Below, piece after piece: positions 39,023 through 52,231 of a stretch of 64,000 bases of DNA. Under the pieces are notes generated by a model. That model ran no database searches and had not been told where the DNA came from. It was given only the letters and a program-made list of their open reading frames with translations. Position 1 is the first letter of the stretch, and each line of letters begins with the position of its first letter. The DNA is from Tetrahymena thermophila SB210. Taxonomy: Eukaryota > Ciliophora > Oligohymenophorea > Hymenostomatida > Tetrahymenidae. The position numbers were made by a program, and so were the translations under genes. Location of the stretch: the NCBI RefSeq assembly GCF_000189635.1, contig NW_002476569.1:64727-128726 (forward strand). The letters are read 5' to 3'.

Positions 39023-40748
39023 TTTAGTTATGATGCGCTTTTCCTTAAATATGTTGAAAAGATAGTTAATTACTTAAGATATTTAGTATATTTAAAAATT
39101 ATTAGTGATCAATTAGAGTTTGTTTAATAATTCTATTAGATCATTTAATAGTATAAATCGTCAAAAAAGATCTATCTAATTAATTATTTTCGTTTATTTC
39201 CTTTTTTCAAATTAGCATTAATCAAAATAATTAGTTTCATACAACTCAGAGATTAGTTTATGACCATATTTTCCAAACATATTTCTTTTTAGTTTAGTTT
39301 ATCAGGAAAGATATGGTGAATTTTTACTACTTTTTAATTAATTCCAATACATTAACTCTCTTTCAAATAGTCAAGTAAACACCAACTGTAACATAAAAAT
39401 AATTAAAAATGTTGAAAACTCAATAAATAGAAATGAATAAATATAAGCTATAAATAGAATTTGATGTAATAACTCTTAAATATATCAAATATTTAATAAT
39501 AATTTAAAACTTTTCTTCATTAAATGATAAAAAACAAAGAGAAAATAATAATAATAAAATAATATAATGAATAGTAATATGCTTAAAAAATAAAAAATGA
39601 TAATCTTTAAAACAAAAAATATATAAAATATAGTAATAAAAAACAATAAGGAGTAATTAAGTAATTAATAGATATTTATTTGATAAAAATATCTAAAAAT
39701 AAACCATTGAAAACAATCATGTTTACTAATAAAAAATTATTTGATTAATAAATAGAAATATCAGATCTATTCAGTAGTTATCAGAATAAATTGAAGTATA
39801 TTTAGTTTCATTTTGGAAAATTAGGTTTAAAATATGAATGCAATCTGATTAAGCTATGATTTGTAGTTACCATTTTATTAGGTATAATTAACATTAATTA
39901 AATAGACAGTATTTACTAAAGATTGTTTTATTTATCAAAATAACATAGCTTTTTTTATTATAAATAAAAGTTAATTAGAATAATAAAGATTTATTTTGCA
40001 CATTTTTCAATTTTAATTTGATTAAAAGAATTAATAATTTATTGGTTGAATATTTATTTGTATAAAAAAGTGAATAATGAATTTATAAGTTGAATATATG
40101 TATTTATTTATATAAAGTATTTCTGTTTATGCAATATGCAATTTAGAGTACGTAAAAAGATATATTTATATAGAACTTCTAAATATAAAAATTGATTGAT
40201 TGGTTTATTTATTTATTTATGATTTTTTAGATCATAATTAAAGTACTAAGTAATTTTATTTATAATATTCTTCTTCTTGATTATCAGCATGTGTTTCTTC
40301 ATTAAGTATTGGCTATATGTTTTTTTATTCTTTTTGTGAGTAGCTTCAATTTATGTAAAGAAACTTTTTAAAAAATAAGCTCAAAGGCTAATTTATGCAC
40401 TTATTTTTTAGTCTAAGTTTTCACTTTGTAGTTAGTGTTGTTGATAATTTTAGAAGATTTTTCATAGAAAGTAGTAAGTATTTATGTATGTATATGAGTA
40501 TAGTGATTTTTAATATAGAGTAAATCTTTATTTTTAAAAGTGAAATGTTGTATTTTGAGGTTAATTGATTTATTTTAATTGTTTCTTAAAAATTGGGTTT
40601 TTCATTAATTTTTAAATGCGAAGTTCTACTATTCATTTGTTTATTTAATTATTTTTAATATAATAGTAATTCATTTATTCATTTATTTATTTATTTATTT
40701 TCTCTTCAAATTATTAAAAAAAATATTTTCTTTTAATTTTTAATTCTT
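39023..40748. other. Intergenic between amidases 6 and 7
   Basis: AT-rich. On the minus strand, from about 40480 down to a TGA at 40299, there is a coding-like basic stretch (YEKSSKIINNTNYKVKTQ and on). A separate frame from an ATG near 40605 begins MKNPIFKKQLKQINQPQ. No splice donor lies between them, so I could not join them into a gene. Confidence 0.35.
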
Positions 40749-43700
40749 TCACATAGGGAAAGAGTGATTTTAATAGAATTGTATTTGGTCGTCTAGTTGT
40801 TTCATAACGTTTAAGCATAACTCATCTCTGTGAGGTAAGCAAGTTATTTGAACGCCAACAGGCATTCCCTCGGTGTTTTGTCTCATTCTTGAGTCTAGCA
40901 ATTTAGAAAATTTATCCTTGACTCTTGAATTGGTGTAATGCTACTCATCTTTTCTGACTTAAGTCACTGGTACGACACCTAATGGATTGATAAATATAAG
41001 ATTAATAAGGGCTTTGAAAAAAGAATGAATGAATGAATGTAAGTTATTTGCTTATTTTTTAAATTGGATTTATAAAAGAAATATTTTTTATTAACAAAGA
41101 ATTTTATGAAAGATATTTCTTTCACATCAAAAAATTGTCGAATGAATTTATCCAATAGATTACCTGAAGGGAAATTGACTACATTCCAAATCAAATTATA
41201 AATAGAATTGATTGTTGACTCTCTAAACATGTCATGAGCTACAGCAGGGTGAGAAAAACAAGGTGAAATTATAGCTTGAATCTTGTGCTCTTAAAAGAAT
41301 GAAATAACTTTCTAACGATACTTCAAGATAGAGTCACAATTGCGCAAATACTCAGGTGCTGATAATTTGTAGCCCCATTCAACTGTATCTGCAACTCTAT
41401 TTTCTCCTAACAATCTAAGTAACTTACAGATTCCTGCTCTCTTCACTTTTGACCATTTAGAACAATTAACTACATTAGTGAATTCTTCTCCAAAATCTAA
41501 TCATTAAATTAAAAAATTTCGTTAATTTTTTCCATCTAATAATTTTTAATTTAATCATAATCTTCCATTAAATTCATTTAACTCTGCCAATTTTTTATTC
41601 ATAACAAAACCCTTTCAGTAGAAAGGCAAAAATTAGCTAAATAAGAAAATTTATTTTTGAAAAACTCAAATAGGGTTTCAGAAATTTGAATTAAAAATTC
41701 AAGTTTTTTATAAAAAATATTTGTGTTTAAATACAGATTTTCAGTTTAAAAAAGTATTCTTCAAATTTTTTAAACTTTATTTTCAAAATTAAACAGAAAA
41801 TATTTTATTTTAAATAAGAAAAAATAAATTGCTGGTTTTAACAAATATTTAAAAATCCTTGTTTTAATTAAAACATAAAAATGTAAATTATATTTGCAAG
41901 CTCAAATTGGTCGAAGGAAGACCATTTCTTTAGTTTTTTTTAGAATTAATTAAAATGAAAATTGAGAAACTTTCGTTTTAATTTAATTGAGTAAAATTTT
42001 GTTTGAGCAATTTTTTAAGACTTAACTTAAAATGCTAATTTTAAGCTGCATTTTTAAGCATAGAAATATATGATGAAAGAAATTTAATGGTAAATAAAAG
42101 AATGATGCATTTAATAAATACCTTCGTCTCCTATGATTTCTTAGTAACCTTCTATTTAATCGCAAGAAGAGTGTATATAAAAGTGCTTAGTAAGTTCTTT
42201 GGCAAATGGGAAATCTATTTCAATAACTTCGTGACCTGCTTTTCTCAATGCTTCAGCTGCTTCTTCAACAGCTCTCTAGTTACATAAAGTGGAATCGAAG
42301 TAGCTCAAAGTTTTATAGTATCCGATTCTGAGCTTTGTGTTGTGATCGTTGTAAGATTTTTCATCGAAAGGTTTAATAACTTCATAAATGTCCTAGAGTG
42401 AAGGAGGCAAGTTTTGAATATATTCGACATTAGTAACAGCTTTCATCAGCAAAACAAGGTCTTCAACGGATTTTCCCATAGGGCCTGAAGTAGTCTTTTA
42501 AAATAAAAAGGAATTTGAATAAAAATAACTGAAAAGAAAGCAAAAACGGTTATGAATAAATAATTTAAAAATTGTGTGTTTGCTTTTTGTGTGTGAAGTG
42601 ATTCCTTATGTTTTATTGACAATTAATTGATTTGTTTAAATTTTATGATAGAAATTATCGGATAAGTCGTAATTCACATCATCTAAAAATTTAGAAGTTC
42701 ATATTCTTTTTCTTTTTTAGTGAAATGAATTAAATTAGTAAATTCAATGATTAATTGAATGAATGAATGAATCTCTCTCCTTACTTTTGAATTATTTATT
42801 ACTATTAATAATTGATCAAAAACCTTTCTATTAATTAAATTTTCAATCTCCAATTAAAATTTCTTTTTGCTTAATAAAATCAAAGAAACAAAGAAACAAA
42901 GAAAGAAAGAATGGGGAGGATCAATCACAAATCACATGAGGAAGAGTAAGATTATTATTTAAAAAAAAACAGTATTGATAAGAAAAATTTATTCATTCAC
43001 AAAATACAAACGAATTGTTTTTCTATTTCAACCTAGTTCATTTATATTTATTTATTTAGTTGATGTTTCTTTCTACTTTTAAATAGATTGATAGAAAAAG
43101 CAGTATCTCTATTTTTTAAAGATCACTGCATTCATTTTACTTATCTGCTGAAATGTAAAAAATATCTAAAAGAAATCTAAAGATAATCAATCCATTTTGG
43201 AACTAACTTTTCTTTATTTTTCATTTCATTTTCCTCTTAAAATCTATGCATTTTCTCCCATTCTTTAAATTAAAAAATTTCTAGGAAGCTATTTTCTCTT
43301 CTAAAACTTAATGAATGAAAAAAACTTTCATTATCCTTGGCTGTTAAAGTAAATCAAATATTGATTGAATATGCTGCTACTGCTACTAGGCTTTTATAAA
43401 ACAAACTGTTTCCTTCATTAATAATTTAAATTATCAAGAAATCCATGACTTATATTATGAAAGTAATATTTAAATAGCTTGAAGTAATTAAAAGTTAAGG
43501 TATCTAACTAACTAATTAACTAAATACTTAGATAAAATTTAATTCAACCAGCTTTTCTTTTATTCATGATCAGATTTCTTATCTAAATTAAAAAATCTAA
43601 ACACTCATTTTTCTTTATTCATTCATTTAACTATTTTTTAAACACTCATTCAAATTTAAATGAGTTCTTGATTTTCATTTTTGTTTTTTATTTGTTTGTT

Positions 43701-45179
43701 TGTTTGTTTGTTTGCTTGTTACTGCTCACTCATTAACTAAATAAATAAAAAACTATTCTTCACACTCATAAGTTTATTTAAAACCCTTTTTATTTTTTAA
43801 ATTAAATTACTCTAATGATGGTCTTTCCTGCTAATATAGGCGAGTAGTATGTTCCTCCTTGAATTGGTATTCTTCCTGAAGTAGGTTTGAATCCATAAAT
43901 GCCTGTCATTCCTTTTTCATTTAATTAAATATAAATAAGTAAGTAAAAAAAAAAAATTAATAAATTAAAAAATAAGCTTGGATGGCTGGCCCAAATTAAT
44001 CTGTTTCATTACAATTTAAAAATTTAAATACTCTTCTTTAGCTTTCAACAAAAAAAACTGGTTATGATTGTGTAGAAATATTTTTTACCTGAAGGAGTTC
44101 TGATTGAACCAGCAATATCAGTGCCTAGTCCTATAGGGGATACTCTTGCAGCTATAGCAGCTGCTTCACCTCCAGATGAACCACCTGACATTTTCTTTAC
44201 ATCCCAAGGGTTTTTCACCTTTCCATAAAGTTTATTCTAGCTTTCATAGGAAAAAGCAAATTGTGGGACATTAGTTCTTATAAAAGGAATAGCACCTGAT
44301 TCTCTTATGAGATGCATAATTAGTCCTTCCTTGTCTTTTATTGCATGGACTCTGTTATATACTCCAATAGAAGAAGGAAAACCTAAATATTTAAATTATT
44401 ATTTAATGTTTTTTTTCATTTTTGAGTAAGTTATTTCAATAATTTTTTAATTTATTCTAATTATCTAATTAGAAATTTAGAAAAATAATTTTAAAACTTT
44501 GCAATTTGAGAAAAGAGATGCTATTAAAGTATATGTGTTTTTATAAGCTGAAAAATAATCAAAAAATAGCAATATTTAATCAAATTTAAAATGGGGATTA
44601 TTTTAAATCTATGAAAGGTAGAAATTAAAAGACTAATTATTGAAAAACATAAATTTAAATATTACCTTTTTAGTCTATGCAGTCCTTTATGGATATGGGA
44701 ATACCAAAAAGAGGTTTTTTATCAACAATAGAGGGGTTTTCTTTAATCATCTGATCGTATTGTTTAGCAAGAGTAATAGCTTCTTAGTAATTAACATCAG
44801 TAAGCAATTCTAAATCGATTCCAATAGTTATTGCTCTTTCAGTGAATATATTGACCAAATCTTCGCATGTTACTTCGTTGTTTTTGAGCATTTCCTTCAA
44901 TTAAACCACGGAAGCATTGAGGATTTCTTCAATCTTTTCTTTAGATAAGTTAGTAGAACCTATTTTAGTTGACATAATCTTAGCTTTGTGATTTTTTCTG
45001 AATTCTAAGGAATCGTTGTGGATTTTTTAGGCTATTCTCTTCCTTTTTAAGCTCATGAGCCAGGAAACTCCTTAAGAAACACCGTAGCATAGAGCGCAGA
45101 TGCCAACAACTTTTCTCAAACTCAAAGAAGAGGTTGAGAAGCTTGGAAAAAGCGATGTATGATTTTAGACTAAGGACAT
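40749..45179 (-). CDS. FAAH-like amidase 7, diverged and with giant introns
   Basis: 614-residue amidase. Exons 45179-44666, 44382-44089, 43911-43811, 42494-42122, 41496-41164, 40978-40749, total 1845 nt. The triad is Lys165 (PISIKD), Ser240 (GGSSGGEA) and Ser264, but the usual SDIGGS motif reads TDIAGS: one of the glycines that shapes the active-site loop is alanine. The N-terminus has a hydrophobic segment ([19 protein letters not shown]), a probable membrane anchor. Introns 3 (1316 bp) and 4 (625 bp) are far longer than in the sisters and contain tetranucleotide repeats. It is the first and most diverged gene of the array. Exons show no disabling change, so it should be expressed; activity or specificity may differ. 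Confidence 0.9.
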
Positions 45180-47099
45180 GAAATTACGAAATTAGAATAA
45201 TTATATTACTTTTTTTCTTTTGTTTGTTTGACGAAATGTGAATTTTTATTAGAAATTACTTTTATAAATTTAATAATAACTTTATAATACAAAGAATAGA
45301 TAGAGATACATACAAGTGATTTCTACCAATTATTTACTGAGCTATTTCTGTTTTATAAAGCTTTTTTGCATCTGTCTGATTATAAGTTTTATAATCAGCA
45401 TAACAAAAAAAATACAGATCAAACAAATCAAATCAAATCGAAAGAAAACAAAATCAAAATCAAAATGCAAAAATAGAAAAATTGCAATTGTTTTTTTCTT
45501 AACTTGGATTAATAATTTTGAATGAGCATATTAGACGTAATTTCTCTCCCGTTGACGATAAAAGTGATTTTATATTTGTATTTTTAAATATAACGCAAGA
45601 AAATCGTTGCAAATTTGCTTAGAAGTTTAAACAATTTTGTGAGCAGGAAGCCTTAATCAGATATTTAAAATTTGGAGCTCAGAATTGAGTCTGTTTTGTA
45701 TTTGGAATACTTTAGATTAATATTTATTTTAAATAAATCATGATTATTTTGGGGGATTGACTGTAACTATTTTGCTTTTTAAATTTTTTATAGATTTAAA
45801 TTTTTTAATTAACAAGAAAAGAGAAGCATCATGCTTATCAATAATTACAAAAACTGCGTGAAAAATCTAATTTTCTTTCTAAAAATAAAATTCAAAATCC
45901 TGCTTATTTCAATAACAAATAAATATATAAATTTATTCATCTACAAATCAATGTTATTGAGCTAGCAAAACTTTTTAAAAAGTAAATAAATAAATATTCA
46001 CAAGCAATGAAGCTCAAGAGAACATATTACAATTTCATAAATATCATCAAAGAAATTTCTTAATAATAAATTGTTGAATAATTTATTCAATAATCTCCTA
46101 TAAAAATTTAGTCATCACCTCCTTTTTATTTAAATTTCAATAATAAAAAAGGTTTAATTCATTTAAATGAAAATAATATACATAGGAATAGAGATAATTA
46201 TGCTTTTTTGTATTTATTTTCTATGAGTGAAATAAATTAAAGATGCAATTAAGATTACCAAATAAAATATAATTTTATTATTTCAATAAATCTTATAAAA
46301 TTTATAAAGTTAAGTTAAATAATTTGTTTCAGTTGAAAAAAAGTTCTATTTTTATCACTTTTTTATAGTTATAAAGAATTATATCTTTTAGTTATTTACT
46401 TCTATGTTGTTTTTTTATAACTATGATTTAAACCAATATGTTCTTAATTGGTTTTAAATTTTCTATTTATTTTATGTGATTATAAAATTATTTTTGTGTG
46501 GAAAGCATAATAAAAGCCTTTGATTTTCTAAGAAAGAAAAAAATATATGTTTGGAAAATAACTAAAAACTGAATAAAGTTTTTGTTTGCAATGTTATTTA
46601 TTAATTAATTAGGTTATTAAAAATAGTATATAAAAATTAGATAGTTTTTAGATAGAAAATAGATGAATTTGAATAAAAATTTGATTTTAATTTTATTGAG
46701 ATTTATCAATCTGAGTTATTTAAAAAGAATGAAAATAAAAGCAGTAAAAAAAGAGAGAGTAGAAGGTAAAACGATGCAAACTAACATGAATATCGAATTA
46801 AATAAATAGCAATTGGTTAGATAAATATTTAGGAGAAATAGAATTGATTGAGTGATTGATTGATGAGTTAATTAATGAATGAATGTTGAGTTAATAAATT
46901 AACTAACTAACTAACTGATGGATTACAAGTAATAAAATAACGATAATATTTCTAAATTTATTATTATTATTACGCATTTTTATCACTAATGAAAATAATA
47001 ATTTGAAATTCTTTAATTTACCAAGAATTTCTAATTAAAATTATCATTTTCAGAGTTTAACTGTGAAGATAAATTTATGAAATTATTTTTATATTTTTC
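45180..47099. other. Intergenic upstream of amidase 7, with one tentative small ORF
   Basis: On the plus strand, 45522-45743 reads as a 73-residue ORF (MSILDVISLPLTIKVILYL, later NFVSRKPQSDIQNLELRIES) with above-background G+C and a TGA stop. It could be a small gene or an exon, but no family or partner exon is recognisable. The rest is AT-rich with short tetranucleotide runs. Confidence 0.35.
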
Positions 47100-49982
47100 T
47101 CACTTCTTTTCAAGCTTGGGTTGAGAAGAATGAGAGAAGCCGATTTTAACCTATTCAACGGAGTTTTAAACTTCTAATCTATTGTATCCAGTGTAGTTTC
47201 TAGTCCATAAGTTGCTGGTTTGGTTAATGAAGTCGTTGTAAACCTTGGGATTCCAGTATTAATCACCCTTGTAGAAAACTAAAGATCTTTGAGAGCTCAT
47301 GCAAGTAACATCAACTAAGCCGTCAGCATCTTGGGCGCTTAAGTCCTTGACACCAGATCTAACAGAGGGAGGTAAATGTTCCAAATGAGCAACTTCGTAA
47401 ACTTCTTCTTCAGTAGTACCGAAAGGAGAAACTCTAGTGACGAAGAGCAATTCTTTATCCTTAGAGAATTGAGCTCTGACGACGTAGTCCTTCCAGATGT
47501 TATTAATGTAGCTCAAAGCGATGTAAGTAGCATAGATGGCGACACCACCGACGGTAGGAATCTATTATTAACAAAAACAATAATTACTTTCATTTCATCT
47601 AATTTTATTATCTAAAATCCATTTATTAAGAAAGCAGAGAAAAATCATGATAAAACTAACTGTAAATATAATGAAATCATATTAAAAAATAATCAAATCA
47701 TTTATATTCATTATTTTCATTTCAATCTGCTTTCATTAACTAAAGACCTCAGATATGCTATTTTAATAAATCTTAATAATTACATGGAGAGCATTGTTGT
47801 CCCATAAGAAGTGAGTGTGCTATTTTCATACAAATTTAAATATTAATATAAAATATTTTTAAAGAAATTATAAAATTTATCATCAATTAATTGAATTATT
47901 ATTAGATAATTCATAAAGGGTTTTATCAAAAATGTTTTTAAATAAAAAATTTTTTTTTTCAATTTAAAGCTGAAATGAATTTGTGAATTCAATTTTTTTA
48001 TAGCTTCTGTAAATCCATTTAAAAATATCTTTGTAAAGCAAATGAAGATGAATTTTACTTAGAAGTAAGGGAAGAAAAGGTTATCGTAAGCATGTTCAAG
48101 AGGCATGTGAGTCTTGAAGAAAATATTGTAGGGAACGAAGTAAGCACACCATAAATAACCAACAACAACGGAGTAGTTCCAGAACTTGGCCCATTCAAGT
48201 AATCTGGTGTTTTCATATAAAACTTCACCTTCTTCGAAGTTTAAGGAGGCGTTGGGATTGGCATTGGGAACCTTAACGAAGGGTTGGTCCAAGTAGTTGG
48301 GGTGATAGATATCACCTTCTAATCTCATTAAACGTTCGAAGGGGTTACCTAAGATTTCAGGGTGACCTAATCTATCAGCAACGTAGTTGTATCTTTAGTC
48401 ATAGGGAGTGGTAACATCATATTTATAACCCTTGTCGTGGTGGAACTTCTTGGTGACAGGTCTGGAAGCCAATTCCTTGGGCCATTCAACATCGTAGTGG
48501 GTCATTTTAGAAGTTTTAGGAGTGAAAACCTATTTATTAATAAATAAAATCGATATTATAACAAATTAAAAAAAAATATGTATTTAATCATCCTAAATAG
48601 AATCTTTATCCTTAATGCCTTATCAAAAAACACTTAAATAACTATCATCTTATATTTATTTCAATAAAATTCCAAATTGCTTTCCAACCACTCTTTTAAA
48701 GCTCAAATTTATTTATTCTAATTGCTTTTTATAAAGAAATACTACAATCTAAATGAATTTTTGTCAGTTGCTTTTTATAATTAACAATATTCTTTTCAAA
48801 CGAATTTATTTTGCTTATTCAAACTCAATTTTGCTGCATCAAATTTTATTTCTATCTATTTAAACTGATTGATTGATTTATCTAATTATTAAAAGATATT
48901 CTCTTCAAGATCCTTTAAGATATTATTTGCTTTGCTATTAAAAAAAGCTGGTTTTTTGCAATTAAAAACTAGCAGATCCCTATTTAAGAACTATGATTAA
49001 CGACTAGCAAAATTTTACACTAATTGGATATTTTAGTTAAAGTATGTATTATTAGTATCTAGCAACCAAGATATTCATTCATTTATTTATTTATTTACTT
49101 ATTAAATCGAATTTTGCATGAAATATGAATAATTTATCCTAACAGGATAAATAACTTCGTTTAAAATATAAATTGCATCTGATAATTTGAAAGGTCTTTT
49201 AAATACATTAATGCTGATAAAGATTCGTTCATAACATTTTATTTGTTATTTGTTAGTTAGTTATTTAGCTATTCGATATGAGCTGATTAGTGAAAGATTT
49301 TTAGTGGATTTATTGATTTTATTAGCTATTTTGGGTGAAACAATTAATTTCAATAGATAGATATGGAAAGTATTTCTGATGATAGTCAGTTATAGGAGCA
49401 TTTTGTATGACTTGAAGGCAAGATTCTACTATGATAGTTTTATCTAGATATAATTAGATATTAAATAGTAAAAATTACGGATTGGTCGATCCATCTGTTT
49501 TCGTTTCTGTAGGCATCTCTGTAGAAATCGTTGGGATCAGATTAGCTCTTCTTAGAGACAGGAGCTGAGTAGTCTTGTAAACCAGCAGAAATATTCTTGG
49601 TAACACCAGGAACTCCTCTTAAGTAAGGTCTATCCATCTTTTGTAAGATGTCGTGAACCTTTCTTTGCATTTATAAGTTTCTCTTGAAGTCATCGATGAG
49701 CTTGTTGTGGGAATTAGTTGCAACATCAGCATTGTAATCATCTCTTTCGGATTCAACGTAATCCTTGGACTTGTGGTCGTAATGGCTCAAAGTAGTAGAG
49801 GGATGCTTCTTGTAATCCAAATAAGCCCACTTTTCCATGTCGGGAGTTACGTATCTCTAACGAACTTCATTCAAATAAGCTTCATCAGAAGCGGTTAATT
49901 TATGATGTTCAGCTCCATGTTGAGAAGCAAAACAGTAGATTTGATTGTAATTCAAAAAGCGTCTAGTGACCTTGGAAAGCAT
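47100..49982 (-). CDS. Mitochondrial two-helix membrane protein, highly expressed type
   Basis: 478 residues in three exons: 49982-49479, 48529-48059 and 47561-47100, all junctions in phase 0, stop TGA. The N-terminus MLSKVTRRFLNYNQIYCFAS is basic, hydroxylated and lacks acids, as expected of a mitochondrial presequence. Two hydrophobic segments at about 284-306 (YSVVVGYLWCAYFVPYNIFF) and 326-346 (VGGVAIYATYIALSYI) form a likely inner-membrane hairpin. A soluble C-terminal domain of about 130 residues follows. The hairpin-plus-domain plan recalls TMEM70/TMEM186/TMEM223 complex-I assembly proteins, but ciliate-specific respiratory-complex subunits are equally possible. Codon use (AAG, GTC, CCC, ACC favoured) and higher G+C than all neighbours indicate strong expression. 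The ATG follows directly after an aatag, so a 5' UTR intron is possible. Family not firmly recognised. Confidence 0.8.
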
Positions 49983-51385
49983 TGCCTATTTTAATAATAT
50001 GGAATATATTACTTCTTAATTTAAACATGTGCTATTTTCTAGTTGATCCTAGGGAATGGTTGAGCATGTCATTTGACATTGCCCCAACTAATTTTGTCAT
50101 TTTTGAAATTTTTTATTTATTTAAAGAGAGTCCCTTTCCCTTGTATTTCTATCTTCTTATATATACTAAGTTTTAAAGTAATGCAATAACTCTATACCTT
50201 TTTGTTTTCTTCTTTGAATTAATCTTCTTTACCCTTTTTTATTTTTCCTTTTTATATTTATTTTATTATTTATTAATCTTTTTCCTTCCTCTTTGTTAAA
50301 CATTATCAATCTCATTCATTTTTCATTTATTCGTAGTCTCATCTTCTCTCATAATGCAATTTCTCTAAATTCCATTCTAATATCAATGGACTCCATGCTT
50401 ATGTATTCAAATTCACTTCACATTTCTTTGCTTTTCTTTCACTCAATACAAGCAAATATTCATTTATTGCCTTCATATTGCTTGAAAAATAAAAGCACTA
50501 TCTTTGTCAGATTAATATTTATTTATTTCTAATTATTTATTATCATCAAAATCTATTCATTTCATTTCTCTTCTTTTTCTAAGCAAATCATTCCTAATCT
50601 ATTTATTTAATTAATTTATTTATTTATTTTTCTTTTCTCTCTTCAATTTACATACATACATACACACTCATTTCTTTATTTTAATTAGCTTTTATCTTTA
50701 TTGTTCTTGGTCAAATTTCAATTTAGAATGAATCCATTTCAAACAAAAGATACATTCTTCAATAAAAAACATATCTTTTTCAAACATTTTTCAATTATCT
50801 AAATTGAATTTAAAAGATTTGCTCTTTTCAATATATAATTCATTTATTTATTGATTTTATGTTTAATGAATTCATATTAAATTACACTCCATTTACAAAC
50901 AAATGTCTTTAAGTTGTAAATATTCTACTTAATTAATTCATTCATTATTAAAATATTTTTTTTAATTTAATAATTCAATGAAAAAATGAATTCTTGTAAA
51001 ATTTAAAATTTTATTTTAATATAAAACCAGATAAAATAATATTTTTTTATTCACTATTAACCAAAGCAGCCTTTAAAATTTTAATTTCAATTTTTCTAAA
51101 TATTTTAATGTTGCTATTAAATAAAAGCAAATGAAAAAATAATATTTAGATTTATTTTATTGAGATTTAATAATTTATTATAAAATCAGTAGTTTTTTTT
51201 CATTTAATAACATGCTTGCTAATTGTTTTTGTATCTGTTTTTACATTTTTAACTTTTTATAAAAATAAAAAAAAATGAATGAATTATTTATTTATTTATT
51301 TAATTAAATAATGAATGATTGATTATTAAGATATATTTATTTTTAGTTTTGATAATATTTAAAATCTGATAGAGTTGATTAAATA
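49983..51385. other. Divergent intergenic region, pyrimidine-rich on the plus strand
   Basis: It lies between two genes transcribed away from each other and so should contain both promoters. From about 50050 to 50880 the plus strand is rich in T and C (ttcctttttatatttattt, cttttctctcttcaattta), that is, purine-rich on the strand of the mitochondrial-protein gene. No specific factor site is recognisable. Confidence 0.5.
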
Positions 51386-52231
51386 ATGATTTCATTTATC
51401 AAACGATTTCTTAAAAAACTATTTGAGGCTAAAAGCATTAATGACTATGGCTTGCTGCTAGATGAACTTAGAAATTACATTTATTATGATCTTTTTGAGA
51501 CGAGAAAAATAATTAAAGCAAAAACTCTTGCGAATTGGTTCAAAGGAACAATAATTTTATATATAATTTTTTTGATGTACATCTATTAGAATTTCTAATT
51601 ATAATCATATATTTATTTGAATTTGCATGGCTCATATGGATTGTTATGGGTGTGTAAGTCGTTTATTTTCCCTGATCCTTAATTTGAAAAGGAAATGACT
51701 TTGTTATCTGCTATTGGCGGTGTTGGAATTTTAAGTCTTTATTTAATAATCCCGCATCAAATGATATCTCTTAACATCGAAAATAATTACAATATCAATA
51801 GAATTTTACTATGCAGCTTTTTGTTTATTTTTGGGGTTACTCTTATGATGGTTTCTGATTGCTAAAAGTTCTATGAACTAAAATACAAGCCTAAGGATAC
51901 AAATAATAAAACCATAAAAAGTGGAGCTTTTTACTGCTGCAGAAATCCTAATTATTTAGGTGAAATGCTTTTATATCTCTCGTTTGCTATACTTTCTAAT
52001 TCTAACTTGTCATATTATATCCTATTCTTTATTTGGAGTACAGTCTTTCTAGTAAATATTTCTTGCAAAGAGTTTTCTTTCATCAGGAAGCCAGATTGGA
52101 ACACATATAAGAAACACAGTTGGATTTTATTACCTAAAGTATTTCCTGATAGTAGTTTATACTCATCTATATTTTACATTATAATTGGTGGTGTAATCTA
52201 CATAACTAAAGACTTTTTCAAAGCCTATTGA
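51386..52231 (+). CDS. DUF1295/ICMT-like multi-pass membrane enzyme
   Basis: Single-exon gene, 281 residues, ATG at 51386, TGA at 52229. The core motif RNPNYLGE (186-193) is followed by a hydrophobic helix. Further on come SCKEFSF and DWNTYKKHSW, the arrangement seen in DUF1295/steroid-5-alpha-reductase C-terminal and isoprenylcysteine/phospholipid methyltransferase proteins. About six membrane segments are visible, for example GTIILYIIFLMYIY, ILLCSFLFIFGVTLMMV, YYILFFIWSTVFLVNI and SSIFYIIIGGVIYI. The protein therefore probably sits in the ER and reduces or methylates a lipid or prenyl substrate; the sequence alone does not say which. The first 45 residues are soluble and charged. The gene is separate from, and divergent to, the mitochondrial-protein gene. 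Confidence 0.8.

Noticed and set aside
38879-39127. Plus-strand 82-codon ORF
   Set aside because: Antisense of the first exon of amidase 6.
45316-45525. Plus-strand 69-codon ORF upstream of amidase 7
   Set aside because: It starts with GTG, has background composition and low-complexity Lys/Ser content, and no homology signal.
49707-50532. Three plus-strand ORFs in and beside the first exon of the mitochondrial-protein gene
   Set aside because: The first is antisense of a well-supported exon; the other two lie in a pyrimidine-rich spacer and have background composition.
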